NCBI GenBank assembly: GCA_017887445.1
Contig: JAGHIA010000128.1
Span: forward strand, 1-42,896
DNA length: 42,896 nt
Origin: Fusicatenibacter sp.
Lineage (GTDB): Bacteria; Bacillota; Clostridia; Lachnospirales; Lachnospiraceae
Direction of reading: 5' to 3'
Both the position numbers and the translations under genes were made by a program. The notes below the pieces were generated by a model that was given only the letters and a program-made list of their open reading frames with translations, was not told the DNA's origin and made no database searches. Of this stretch, positions 17,084-24,981 are shown in pieces; the first letter of the stretch is position 1, and each line of letters begins with the position of its first letter.

Positions 17084-18382
17084 ATGACAATTTTTCTGGA
17101 ACTGAAGGAGAAGCTGAAAGAGATTTATGCCGAGTACGGCACATACATTCTTCCAGTATTGAAATTTTTTCTGGCGCTGGCGGTATTTCAGAGCATCAAT
17201 CACACCCTGGATTATGTTCCGGCGCTGGGAAATATTTTTATTGTGCTGATCCTTTCGCTGATCTGCGCGATCATTCCGCTGAACGGAATGGTGTTTTTTG
17301 CAATGGTGCTGATCCTGCTGCAGTGTACCGGCGTACACATTCTGGCGGCGGCTTTTGGAGCGGTACTGTTTCTTGCCCTCTGGGTGCTGTATCTGCGCTT
17401 CGCCCCGGGAGAGGCTCTGGCGCTGGTTCTGACGCCTCTCGCCTGCGCGCTGCATATTCCGGCGGCGGTTCCCATCGCTTTTGGTCTGGTGGGCGGGCCG
17501 GTGTCGGCATTGTCGGTGTCCTGCGGTCTGGTTGTGTATTACTTTATGCGGCTGATCGTGGAACGGATCGCGGTACTCGCCGCAGGGGAAGAAATCGACA
17601 TGCTGAATTTCGTGAGAACCCTGGCGGAGGGTGTCTTCCAGAATGAAACGCTTCTGGTGGCGCTGATCTGCTGTGCGGTTACCCTTTTGGTGGTTTACCT
17701 GATCCGCACGCTGGACGCGGATTACGCATGGCAGATTTCTGTGATCGCCGGCGGTATCGCCTACCTTGTGATCCAGCTGGCCGGCGCCCTGTTTCTCGAG
17801 CTGGATGTGTCTGTGCCGACACTTCTGGCGGGAACCGTGGGAAGCTGTCTGATCTGCTTTGTGCTGCAGCTGTTTGTGTTCGGCGGCGATTATTCCAGAA
17901 GCAAAATGTTCCGTTTTCAGGACGATGAGTATTATTATTATGTGAAGGCAATCCCCAAGATGGCCGTGTCGAATCCCAAACGTACCATTAAAACAATCAG
18001 TGAGGAGGAACCGCGGGAAGACGGGGACAGCGACGGAAACGAGACAGCGGATGAGCATGAAACATATGACACGGAAGAAGTTCTGAAAGAGTATACGGTT
18101 GGAAGAGAAGAACCGGACGTGCAGGGCAGCGGGAACATGGACCTGCGGACCGGGGAGATTCCGGAAATCCCGGAAGAGCTTCTTGCAAGATACGGTGCGC
18201 CTGCCGGTTCCGGACAGGACGGGGAAACAGGAAACAAAGCAAAAGACGCCGGCGAGGCAGAGCAGGGACAGCGTCCGGAGCAGGCATCTGGGGAAACCGA
18301 CCCTGAGGAACAGAGAAAAGATGAATATTTTCAGTCCGTCGATTTTGAGGAAAAGCTGACGGATACATTGAAACGCTTATAA
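17084..18382 (+). CDS. Unrecognised polytopic membrane protein with acidic tail
   Basis: A 432-residue protein. The first 270 residues hold about eight membrane helices, for instance IFIVLILSLICAIIPLNGMV and TLLAGTVGSCLICFVLQLFV. A conserved-looking juxtamembrane block DDEYYYYVKAIPKMAV follows, and the last 140 residues are acidic, low-complexity and probably disordered (EEEPREDGDSDGNETADEHE), ending in a short helix FEEKLTDTLKRL. AGGAGG lies 8 bases before the ATG. It is 15 bases after the previous membrane protein and about 90 bases before cdaA. It resembles hypothetical proteins I associate with clostridial cdaA loci, but no function is known to me. Confidence 0.75.
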   Translation: MTIFLELKEKLKEIYAEYGTYILPVLKFFLALAVFQSINHTLDYVPALGNIFIVLILSLICAIIPLNGMVFFAMVLILLQCTGVHILAAAFGAVLFLALWVLYLRFAPGEALALVLTPLACALHIPAAVPIAFGLVGGPVSALSVSCGLVVYYFMRLIVERIAVLAAGEEIDMLNFVRTLAEGVFQNETLLVALICCAVTLLVVYLIRTLDADYAWQISVIAGGIAYLVIQLAGALFLELDVSVPTLLAGTVGSCLICFVLQLFVFGGDYSRSKMFRFQDDEYYYYVKAIPKMAVSNPKRTIKTISEEEPREDGDSDGNETADEHETYDTEEVLKEYTVGREEPDVQGSGNMDLRTGEIPEIPEELLARYGAPAGSGQDGETGNKAKDAGEAEQGQRPEQASGETDPEEQRKDEYFQSVDFEEKLTDTLKRL

Positions 18383-18470
18383 GAGAAGCTGCCGGCCGAA
18401 CAGAGAAACACGCGCTGTCCGGCGGCAAACGGATTACAGAGGAAAAAACAGGAGGAAGGGGAGTGACAGT

Positions 18471-19364
18471 GTGCATGCGGTTTGGAATTGGATAACGCTC
18501 AGGTTATCAGAGGTAACGCTTCCGAAACCCATTGAACTCATAGATATTGTACAGGTACTGCTGATCGCCTATTTTGTGTATCATTTGATCCGATGGGTGC
18601 AGAATACGAAGGCGTATACACTGTTAAAGGGGATTTTGGTAATTATCGCGTTTGCCGTACTGGCAAGCATCTTCCAGATGCAGACGTTTCTGTATCTGCT
18701 GGGCGCTTTGGGCGGCGTGGCCCTGACTGCGCTTGTGATCATCTTCCAGCCGGAATTGAGAAGGGCGGTGGAACAGCTGGGGGAAAAAACGCTGCTGTCC
18801 ACGATCACATTTCCCGGCTCCTCCGAGAAGCAGGAAAGGTTCAGTGACAAGACGGTGAACGAGATCGTGCGGGCGTGCTACGAAATGGGTTCGGTCAAGA
18901 CAGGAGCGCTGATCGTTATTGAGCGGAATATCACGCTGGAAGAGTATGAAAAGACAGGAATCATGGTGGACGGCATTGTGACCAGCCAGCTGCTGATCAA
19001 TATTTTTGAGCACAATACGCCGCTGCATGACGGCGCGGTGATCATACGGGGAGACAGGATCGTGTCGGCTACCTGTTATCTGCCTTTGTCGGACAATATG
19101 TCGCTGAGCAAAGACCTGGGTACCCGTCACAGAGCGGGCGTCGGCGTCAGTGAGGCGACGGATTCCTTCACGATCATCGTATCGGAGGAAACCGGAAACG
19201 TGTCCTACGCTGTGGGCGGCGAGCTGAAAAAAGCAGTGACCGCCGGCGAGCTGAGAGAGCAGCTCCATACCATTCAGGCGCTTCCGCACAAGCAGGAGGG
19301 CGAGGATGGAAAAGGGAAACACCGGATAAAAAAGAAGAAAAAGGAAGGGGCGGGTAAACCATGA
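18471..19364 (+). CDS. cdaA: Membrane diadenylate cyclase CdaA (c-di-AMP synthase)
   Basis: A 297-residue enzyme condensing two ATP into cyclic di-AMP, which controls potassium and osmolyte balance and wall homeostasis. Three membrane helices lie in residues 20-95 (VQVLLIAYFVYHLI; TLLKGILVIIAFAVLASIF; FLYLLGALGGVALTALVIIF). The DAC domain follows with its two catalytic signatures: D187-G-A in LHDGAVII and G217-T-R-H-R in LGTRHRAGVGVSE. The start is GTG 18471, about 13 bases after AGGAGGAAGGGG. The C-terminus is unusually basic (KHRIKKKKKEG). The stop overlaps the cdaR start by ATGA. Confidence 0.96.
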   Translation: MHAVWNWITLRLSEVTLPKPIELIDIVQVLLIAYFVYHLIRWVQNTKAYTLLKGILVIIAFAVLASIFQMQTFLYLLGALGGVALTALVIIFQPELRRAVEQLGEKTLLSTITFPGSSEKQERFSDKTVNEIVRACYEMGSVKTGALIVIERNITLEEYEKTGIMVDGIVTSQLLINIFEHNTPLHDGAVIIRGDRIVSATCYLPLSDNMSLSKDLGTRHRAGVGVSEATDSFTIIVSEETGNVSYAVGGELKKAVTAGELREQLHTIQALPHKQEGEDGKGKHRIKKKKKEGAGKP

Positions 19365-20701
19365 AGGACAAGATTTTGAACAACCTGCCGCTGAAGATTA
19401 TATCCGTTGTCATCGCGGCGGTTATCTGGTATGTGGTAACGGCTGTCAGCGACCCGATCATCACAAAAACTTTTTCGGACGTTCCGGTGCAGATTACCAA
19501 CGAATCTTACCTCGCCGAGGGAAAGAAAACGTATCAGGTGTCCGAGCAGTACCAGTCCATCGCAGTTTCCGTGCGGGGAAACCGGTCGGTGGTCAATGGG
19601 ATCAAAGCCAGCGACATTGCAGTGACTGCCGATCTTACACAGATCGTGACCATGGACACAGATCCGGTGTATGTGCCTGTTACGGCGGTTTGTACGGGAG
19701 CGTCCGCGGAAAAAGGCGTTTCCATACATACGCAGACGACGACCATACCGATTGAGATCGAGGATGTGGACAGCGCCAAATTTCCCATCAGCGTAGACGT
19801 GGGAGATACTCAGCCGGCGAAGGAGTACGAGATTGGGGAAAAAATTGCGGACCCGTCTACGATCACTGTTTCAGGACCGGAATCCCTGATCAAAAAGATC
19901 AGCAGCATTGTGGCCCGGGTGGATGTAAGCGGAATGTCGGAGTCCGGAACCGTCAGGGGAACGTTGGCGGTTATAGACAAAAACCTGGACGCGATGACAG
20001 AAACGCAGATGAACTTTCTGACCTTTGAGACAGGAATCCGTGAGATTGACGTATCGATCGTACTGTGGAGAAGACAGACAGGCGTGAGACTGGAAGCCGC
20101 TTACACCGGAACGCCGGCTCACGGCTATCAGGTGGCGGACGTGACCACGACGCCGGAGGAAATAACAGTGGCGGGTTCTGAGGAAGCATTGAAGAAACTG
20201 GCCGCAAACGGAAACAAGATTACGATTCCCGGCGATATGATCAATATTGACGGACAGAGCAAGGATACGGATATCACAGTCAATATTGACGATCTTCTCA
20301 CCGAAGAGCCGGAGCTGACCATCACAAACTCCGCGGAGACGGTGACGGTGCATGTATCCATTCTTCCAAACGGAAGTAAGGAATTCCAGTTGGATGTGGA
20401 CAATATTTCCGTGATGAATCTGGGAACCAACCTGAGCGTTTCCTATGACCAGACACAGATACCGGTCCGGATCATGGCGTCCGACGCAAACCTGAAGACA
20501 TTCCAGACCTCGCAGATCAAGGCAGCCATCAATCTTGCCGGAAAAGGTGAGGGAGATTATGTGGTTCCGGTGGAAATCGAGCTGCCGAACAACTACGAAC
20601 TGGTAAACGGAGACGACAACAAGACTGACGAGGTAACTGTGACAGTGCATCTGCGGGAAAAGACAGACACTTCTGCAAAAGCCTCTGCAAATGCAAATTA
20701 G
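19361..20701 (+). CDS. cdaR: CdaR (YbbR-domain) regulator of CdaA
   Basis: A 446-residue protein with one N-terminal anchor helix (LPLKIISVVIAAVIWYVVTA) and a long extracytoplasmic part made of repeated YbbR domains, about four by spacing. Each is marked by patterns like VPVQITNESYLAEG and PDPSTITVSGPESLIKKI-type strands. CdaR binds CdaA and tunes its activity. The ATG overlaps the cdaA stop (ATGA), indicating translational coupling. In most Firmicutes glmM follows; here it does not, and an HPr-like gene starts 12 bases downstream. The C-terminus is Ala/Ser/Lys-rich and probably flexible. Confidence 0.93.
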   Translation: MKDKILNNLPLKIISVVIAAVIWYVVTAVSDPIITKTFSDVPVQITNESYLAEGKKTYQVSEQYQSIAVSVRGNRSVVNGIKASDIAVTADLTQIVTMDTDPVYVPVTAVCTGASAEKGVSIHTQTTTIPIEIEDVDSAKFPISVDVGDTQPAKEYEIGEKIADPSTITVSGPESLIKKISSIVARVDVSGMSESGTVRGTLAVIDKNLDAMTETQMNFLTFETGIREIDVSIVLWRRQTGVRLEAAYTGTPAHGYQVADVTTTPEEITVAGSEEALKKLAANGNKITIPGDMINIDGQSKDTDITVNIDDLLTEEPELTITNSAETVTVHVSILPNGSKEFQLDVDNISVMNLGTNLSVSYDQTQIPVRIMASDANLKTFQTSQIKAAINLAGKGEGDYVVPVEIELPNNYELVNGDDNKTDEVTVTVHLREKTDTSAKASANAN

Positions 20702-20713
20702 GAGGAAACGGAA

Positions 20714-20986
20714 ATGGTAAGTAAAAAGGTTACTGTGAATAACCCAACAGGACTGCATCTTCGTCCGGCAGGAAATCTTTGTAAGGAAGCGATGAAATAC
20801 AAATCGATCGTGAAATTTCAGTTCCGCGATACCACGGCAAACGCCAAGAGCGTGCTCAGTGTCCTCGGCGCCTGTGTGAAAAGCGGCGATGAGATTCTGC
20901 TGATCTGCGAAGGCGAGGACGAGCAGGAGGCTCTGGACGCGCTGGTGACGGCGGTGGAGAGCGGTCTGGGCGAACCACAGAGCTGA
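20714..20986 (+). CDS. HPr-family phosphocarrier protein
   Basis: A 90-residue HPr-fold protein. The phosphorylatable His15 lies in NPTGLHLRPAG and a Ser aligns exactly with regulatory Ser46 (NAKSVLSVLG). It could therefore accept phosphate from EI at His15 and from HPr kinase at Ser46, acting in PTS sugar uptake or as a Crh-like regulatory relative. GLHLRPAG and AKSVLSVLG differ from the commonest GLHARPA and KSIMGVM, so a paralogue specialised for regulation is possible. AGGAGG lies 7 bases before the ATG. It sits at the place where glmM is expected after cdaAR. Probably the last gene of that operon. Confidence 0.88.
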   Translation: MVSKKVTVNNPTGLHLRPAGNLCKEAMKYKSIVKFQFRDTTANAKSVLSVLGACVKSGDEILLICEGEDEQEALDALVTAVESGLGEPQS

Positions 20987-21031
20987 TGGAGACGGCTGGG
21001 AGAGGGGTGAAAGGCGGGAAAAAAGCGCCGG

Positions 21032-21116
21032 AGCGTGTTCCCGGATTCCTCCCTGTAATCTGCACGCCCTGCAAACTGTGACGCGCATCTTGCGGAAAGC
21101 AATTTTCAAATACGCT
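21032..21116. repeat. Family A element, internally deleted copy A4
   Basis: GAGCGTGTTCCCGGATTCCT, then CTGTAATCTGCACGCCC joined directly to TGCAAACTGTGACGCGCATC and ending AATTTTCAAATACGCT. The whole core with GCGTAGC is missing. It lies in the 20987-21398 gap. Confidence 0.75.
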
Positions 21117-21206
21117 TTGGAGCGGCAGCAGAAGATTGATGGAAAAGGCAGCGAAAAAGTCCTGTGGATGACTGATGCAGGACACGAACAGGAAGTATGG
21201 ATGAAA

Positions 21207-21248
21207 CAGGCGGTACAGACCTTTCGGGGGAGGTCCGCCTGTTTTTTT
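21207..21248 (+). terminator. Rho-independent terminator after the cdaA-cdaR-HPr operon
   Basis: CAGGCGG...ACCT pairs with AGGT CCGCCTG around TTCGGGGG, followed by seven T. It is 220 bases past the HPr stop and just before the polysaccharide promoter, so it separates the two operons. The 90 bases before it show no gene I can support. Confidence 0.8.
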
Positions 21249-21320
21249 GCGGCCAGAAACATATGGAAGAGAATATGAGTTAACGAAATAGACATAAAAT
21301 TGTTAAATATTTATAAAATA

Positions 21321-21349
21321 TTGCGGTTTAAATGTGGATATGATAAAAT
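21321..21349 (+). promoter_or_regulatory. Promoter of the polysaccharide operon
   Basis: TTGCGG at 21321-21326 and TAAAAT at 21344-21349 are separated by 17 bases within an AT-rich stretch. The first gene starts 50 bases downstream. No inverted operator was recognised, so control may be constitutive or act further upstream. Confidence 0.65.
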
Positions 21350-21398
21350 AAGAAATAAGACTAAAGTAGAAAGTGAACAAAGAGGGGGAGTTTCTGCG

Positions 21399-22817
21399 AT
21401 GTATCAGCAAAAACAGAAATTTCAAAATTTACTTTTAATGATCGTTGATGCGGCGTGTATGATCGTTGGTTATCTGTTCGCAAGTTATGTAAGGCTGAAA
21501 ATCAGACCGAATCCACTGGGGCTTTCCATGAATGACGTTATTGGAAACTTGTGGCTGGTCTTTTTGGCCTATTTTTGTGTGTTTATTTTCTTTAATATGA
21601 ACCAGTACCTGATGCAGAGGGATAAGTATGAGGAATTTGTTTATATTATAAAAGTTAACATTTTTGTTGCGGCTGTTTTGGCTGTTATTTTTTTTCTTGC
21701 CCGTCAAATGGACTATTTGTCCAGAGGCGTTTGGCTGCTGACTGTGCTGAGTAATATTATTTTGATGTATCTGGGGCACATAGCTGTAAAAGAGATCCTG
21801 AAAAAGCAGAACGTCTTGGGAAATAAACAGCATATGTACCTGGTCACGACAGAGGACCGGGTAGAAAACGTACTGCAGCAGCTGAAAAAAAGCGAAGAAT
21901 TTGCGTATTACACCGTGCGTATAGCAATCCTGGATGCGGACCGCAGAGGCGAGAGCATCGGCGGAGTGCCCGTCGTCGCGTCCAGGGAGAATCTCTTTGA
22001 GGATGCGAAAAAGGAAATTGTTGATGTCGCTTATATCAATATATCATATTCGGATGGAAAAGCTCTGGAACAGTTTATCAAAGAATTTGAGGAAATGGGA
22101 ATCACGGTACAGCTGAATATCAATGTGCTGGAAGGCCAGGAAGGTTTCGGAAAGCAGATTGATATGATCGGAGATTATCCGGTGGTCAGTTTTGCGCCAA
22201 GGTTTTTTGATTACAACAAACTGGTGATGAAGCGGATTATCGATATTGCCGGAGCGTTGGTTGGTTTAGTTATTACAGCGGTAGTCACAGTTTTTCTCGC
22301 GCCAATCCTGAAACTGGAATCGCCGGGACCACTCTTCTTCAAACAAAAGCGTGTCGGAAGGAATGGAAGATATTTTTATATTTATAAATTCCGTTCCATG
22401 TACAAGGACGCGGAGGCGCGAAAGGCCGCGCTTATGGAGAAAAATGAAATGAAGGGCCTGATGTTTAAGATGACAGACGACCCGAGAGTGACAAAAGTTG
22501 GAAAATTTATTCGTGCAACGAGCATAGATGAATTGCCGCAGTTCTGGAATATTTTAAAAGGCGACATGAGTCTTGTGGGGACAAGACCCCCGACAGTGGA
22601 TGAGTTTCAGCAGTATGAGGCACGTCATAAACGCCGGCTCAGTATGAAACCGGGCCTGACCGGGATGTGGCAGGTCAGCGGGCGGAGCAATATAGAAGAT
22701 TTCGAAGAGGTCGTCCGCATGGATCTGGACTATATTGATAATTGGTCACTGCAGCTGGATGCCAAAATCATCTTAAAAACCATTGTGGTTATATTTAAAA
22801 AAGTAGGAGCGAAATAA
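21399..22817 (+). CDS. Polyprenyl-phosphate sugar-1-phosphate transferase (initiating phosphoglycosyltransferase)
   Basis: A 472-residue protein of the WcaJ/WbaP/CpsE type, which loads the first sugar phosphate of a repeat unit onto undecaprenyl phosphate. Four N-terminal helices (LLLMIVDAACMIVGYLFASY first) lead to a Rossmann-like CoA-binding-type region, then a re-entrant helix (RIIDIAGALVGLVITAVVTV) and the catalytic domain. That domain shows PLFFKQKRVGRNGRYF, YKFRSMY, TSIDELPQFWNILKGDMSLV and KPGLTGMWQVSGRS. ATG 21399 follows AGAGGGGGA by 8 bases; the open frame reaches further up but crosses the promoter. It heads the polysaccharide operon. The donor sugar (Glc-1-P, Gal-1-P or other) cannot be read off. 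Confidence 0.93.
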   Translation: MYQQKQKFQNLLLMIVDAACMIVGYLFASYVRLKIRPNPLGLSMNDVIGNLWLVFLAYFCVFIFFNMNQYLMQRDKYEEFVYIIKVNIFVAAVLAVIFFLARQMDYLSRGVWLLTVLSNIILMYLGHIAVKEILKKQNVLGNKQHMYLVTTEDRVENVLQQLKKSEEFAYYTVRIAILDADRRGESIGGVPVVASRENLFEDAKKEIVDVAYINISYSDGKALEQFIKEFEEMGITVQLNINVLEGQEGFGKQIDMIGDYPVVSFAPRFFDYNKLVMKRIIDIAGALVGLVITAVVTVFLAPILKLESPGPLFFKQKRVGRNGRYFYIYKFRSMYKDAEARKAALMEKNEMKGLMFKMTDDPRVTKVGKFIRATSIDELPQFWNILKGDMSLVGTRPPTVDEFQQYEARHKRRLSMKPGLTGMWQVSGRSNIEDFEEVVRMDLDYIDNWSLQLDAKIILKTIVVIFKKVGAK

Positions 22818-22838
22818 CGATTGTGAGGAGACAGGGAA

Positions 22839-23936
22839 ATGAAGCATTATGATTATGTATTAGTGGGAAGCGGCCTGTATTCAGGAGTGATCAATTATCT
22901 GGCCCGCCAGGAAGGGAAAAGCTGTCTGGTGATTGAAAAACGGGAGCATATTGGCGGCAATGTATACTGCGAAGATATTGAGGGAATCCATGTACACAAA
23001 TATGGCGCCCACATTTTCCATACCAGTAATAAGAAAGTGTGGAATTTTGTAAACTCCTTGGTGGAGTTTAACCGTTATACCAATTCACCGATTGCAAACT
23101 ATAAGGGCGAGATTTACAACATGCCATTTAATATGAATACGTTCAGTAAGATGTGGGGAGTGCGTACGCCCGCAGAGGCAAAGGCGAAGATTGACGAGCA
23201 GCGCGCAAGTGTTCCGGGCGAGCCAAAGAATCTGGAAGAGCAGGCGATCAAGCTGGTAGGCACAGATATTTACCGCAAACTGGTGAAAGGATACACGGAG
23301 AAGCAATGGGGACGGGACTGCAAAGATCTTCCCAGCTTTATCATCAAGAGACTTCCGGTCCGCTTTACCTATGATAATAACTATTTTAACGATCTCTATC
23401 AGGGGATTCCCATTGGGGGATATAACGTGCTGATAGAGAAACTTTTTGAAGGCGCGGATATCGAAACCGGCGTGGATTTCCTGGAGAATAAAGAAAAGTA
23501 TTCCGCAATGGGGGATGTAGTTGTCTATACCGGCCCTATTGACGCGTATTATGATTTTTGTCTGGGAAAACTGGAGTACCGCACGGTGCGTTTCGAGACG
23601 GAAGTTTTGAATATGGAAAACTACCAGGGGGTTGCGGTTGTCAATTATACAGACAGAGAAACGCCATATACCCGCGTCATCGAGCATAAGCATTTTGAAT
23701 TTGGAACACAGCCCAAGACTGTGATCTCCAAAGAGTATTCCACAGACTGGAAAGAGGGGATGGAACCTTATTATCCGGTGAATGATGAGAAAAATCAGGC
23801 TTTGTATCAGCAATATGCCCAAAAAGCAGCTGGAGAAGAAAAAGTGATTTTTGGCGGCCGCTTGGGTGAATATAAGTATTATGATATGGATAAGGTAATT
23901 GAATCGGCGATGAATATGTGGGAGAAATTAAAATGA
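22839..23936 (+). CDS. glf: UDP-galactopyranose mutase
   Basis: A 365-residue FAD enzyme that interconverts UDP-Galp and UDP-Galf, the donor for galactofuranose in surface glycans. The N-terminal FAD fold is YDYVLVGSGLYSGVINYLAR, followed by LVIEKREHIGGN and YGAHIFHTSNKKVW; KGYTEKQWGRDCKDLPSFII and the C-terminal FGGRLGEYKYYDMD are typical Glf signatures. Length is normal. GAGGAGACAGGGAA precedes the ATG. Base composition is intermediate between the GC-rich chromosome and the AT-rich cassette that begins at its end. The Gtf3/Galf-transferase-like gene at 29496 is the likely user of the product. Confidence 0.96.
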   Translation: MKHYDYVLVGSGLYSGVINYLARQEGKSCLVIEKREHIGGNVYCEDIEGIHVHKYGAHIFHTSNKKVWNFVNSLVEFNRYTNSPIANYKGEIYNMPFNMNTFSKMWGVRTPAEAKAKIDEQRASVPGEPKNLEEQAIKLVGTDIYRKLVKGYTEKQWGRDCKDLPSFIIKRLPVRFTYDNNYFNDLYQGIPIGGYNVLIEKLFEGADIETGVDFLENKEKYSAMGDVVVYTGPIDAYYDFCLGKLEYRTVRFETEVLNMENYQGVAVVNYTDRETPYTRVIEHKHFEFGTQPKTVISKEYSTDWKEGMEPYYPVNDEKNQALYQQYAQKAAGEEKVIFGGRLGEYKYYDMDKVIESAMNMWEKLK

Positions 23937-23989
23937 AAATTTGCAAGGAATACAAGGAATTGCATAAATTCTGGAGATATATCAGATAA
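23933..23989 (+). other. Micro-ORF coupled to the glf stop (possible junction scar)
   Basis: ATG at 23933 overlaps the glf TGA (ATGA) and reads 18 codons, MKICKEYKELHKFWRYIR, to TAA at 23987. The translation-coupled geometry is like that of a real next gene. It may be the start of a lost gene cut off when the AT-rich cassette was exchanged, or chance. I see no homologue. Confidence 0.3.
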
Positions 23990-24012
23990 ATCATAACAAC
24001 GGGAGAATGGGT

Positions 24013-24462
24013 ATGAAAATTTGTTTAGTGGGATCAAGTGGTGGACATTTAACACATTTGTATATGCTAAAGCCCACTTGGAGTCAATATGATCGGATAT
24101 GGGTTACTTTTGATAAGGAAGATGCAAGAAGCATGTTGAAGGATGAAAAAATGTATCCTTGCTATTATCCCACCAACCGTAATTTGAAAAACCTTATTAA
24201 AAATATTTCTGTAGCTTGGAAAGTGTTGAGAAAGGAGAGACCAGATATACTTATATCTTCTGGAGCGGCAGTGGCAGTCCCCTTTTTTTACCTGGGTAAA
24301 ATCTTTGGAAAAAAGCTGATATATATAGAGGTTTTCGATCGTGTTGATAAACCAACATTAACTGGAAAATTAGTTTATCCAATCGTAGATGAATTTATTG
24401 TACAATGGGAAGAACAATTAAAAGTTTATCCCAAGGCTAAAAATCTCGGAAGCATCTTTTAG
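24013..24462 (+). CDS. PssD/Alg14-like glycosyltransferase subunit
   Basis: A 149-residue protein with the Alg14 layout. It opens MKICLVGSSGGHLTHLYML, with the GGH loop, then SGAAVAVPFFYLGKIFGKKLIYIEVFDRVDKPTLTG, the signature where Alg14-type partners contact the catalytic subunit and the acceptor lipid. It would anchor the catalytic partner encoded next (24475) and add the second sugar of the repeat unit at the membrane. ATG 24013 is preferred over ATG 24007, because GGGAG is then 7 bases upstream rather than touching the start. It is the first gene of the clearly AT-rich section. Confidence 0.88.
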   Translation: MKICLVGSSGGHLTHLYMLKPTWSQYDRIWVTFDKEDARSMLKDEKMYPCYYPTNRNLKNLIKNISVAWKVLRKERPDILISSGAAVAVPFFYLGKIFGKKLIYIEVFDRVDKPTLTGKLVYPIVDEFIVQWEEQLKVYPKAKNLGSIF

Positions 24463-24474
24463 GGAGGAGAGAAC

Positions 24475-24981
24475 ATGATTTTTGTTACTGTCGGAACACA
24501 CGAACAGCAGTTTAATAGACTAATCAAGAAAGTTGATGAATTAAAGCGAGATAGTGTCATTCAAGAAGAGGTTTATATGCAAATTGGGTATTCTACATAC
24601 ATACCTAAATGCTGTAAGTGGAAGCGATTTTTAGCATATGATAAAATGAATGATTTGTATACAAGAGCAAATATTATCATTACACATGGTGGACCTGCCA
24701 GTTTCATGAAAGCTTTAGAAATAAAAAAAATGCCAGTTGTTGTTCCTCGACAAGAGAAGTATGGCGAACATGTAAATAATCATCAGATGGAATTTGTAAA
24801 ACTTGTGGAAAAAAGATTTGGGAATATAATTGGAGTGTATGATATTGATGAATTGAAAGAGGCAATTGATAAATCGCACAGTTTTGTTCAAGATGGGCAG
24901 TTTATGGTTAGCAATAACTATGCGTTTAATGAAAACTTCAGTAAAATTATTTCAACTTTGAGTAAGGAATTAAAAAAATGA
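24475..24981 (+). CDS. PssE/Alg13-like glycosyltransferase catalytic subunit
   Basis: A 168-residue GT28 C-terminal-type domain: MIFVTVGTHEQQFNRLIKKV at the N-terminus and IITHGGPASFMKALEIKKMPVVVPRQEKYGEHVNNHQ, the UDP-sugar binding loop of MurG/Alg13. Together with the PssD-like protein it forms a bipartite transferase, as in streptococcal Cps14F/G (a galactosyltransferase pair). GGGAGGAGA precedes the ATG. It starts 12 bases after its partner, and its stop overlaps the next gene by ATGA. The sugar transferred is not determined. Confidence 0.9.
   Translation: MIFVTVGTHEQQFNRLIKKVDELKRDSVIQEEVYMQIGYSTYIPKCCKWKRFLAYDKMNDLYTRANIIITHGGPASFMKALEIKKMPVVVPRQEKYGEHVNNHQMEFVKLVEKRFGNIIGVYDIDELKEAIDKSHSFVQDGQFMVSNNYAFNENFSKIISTLSKELKK

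Noticed and set aside
21078-21278. A 66-codon frame after the HPr gene
   Set aside because: It begins in repeat A4, runs through the terminator stem and has no ribosome binding site.
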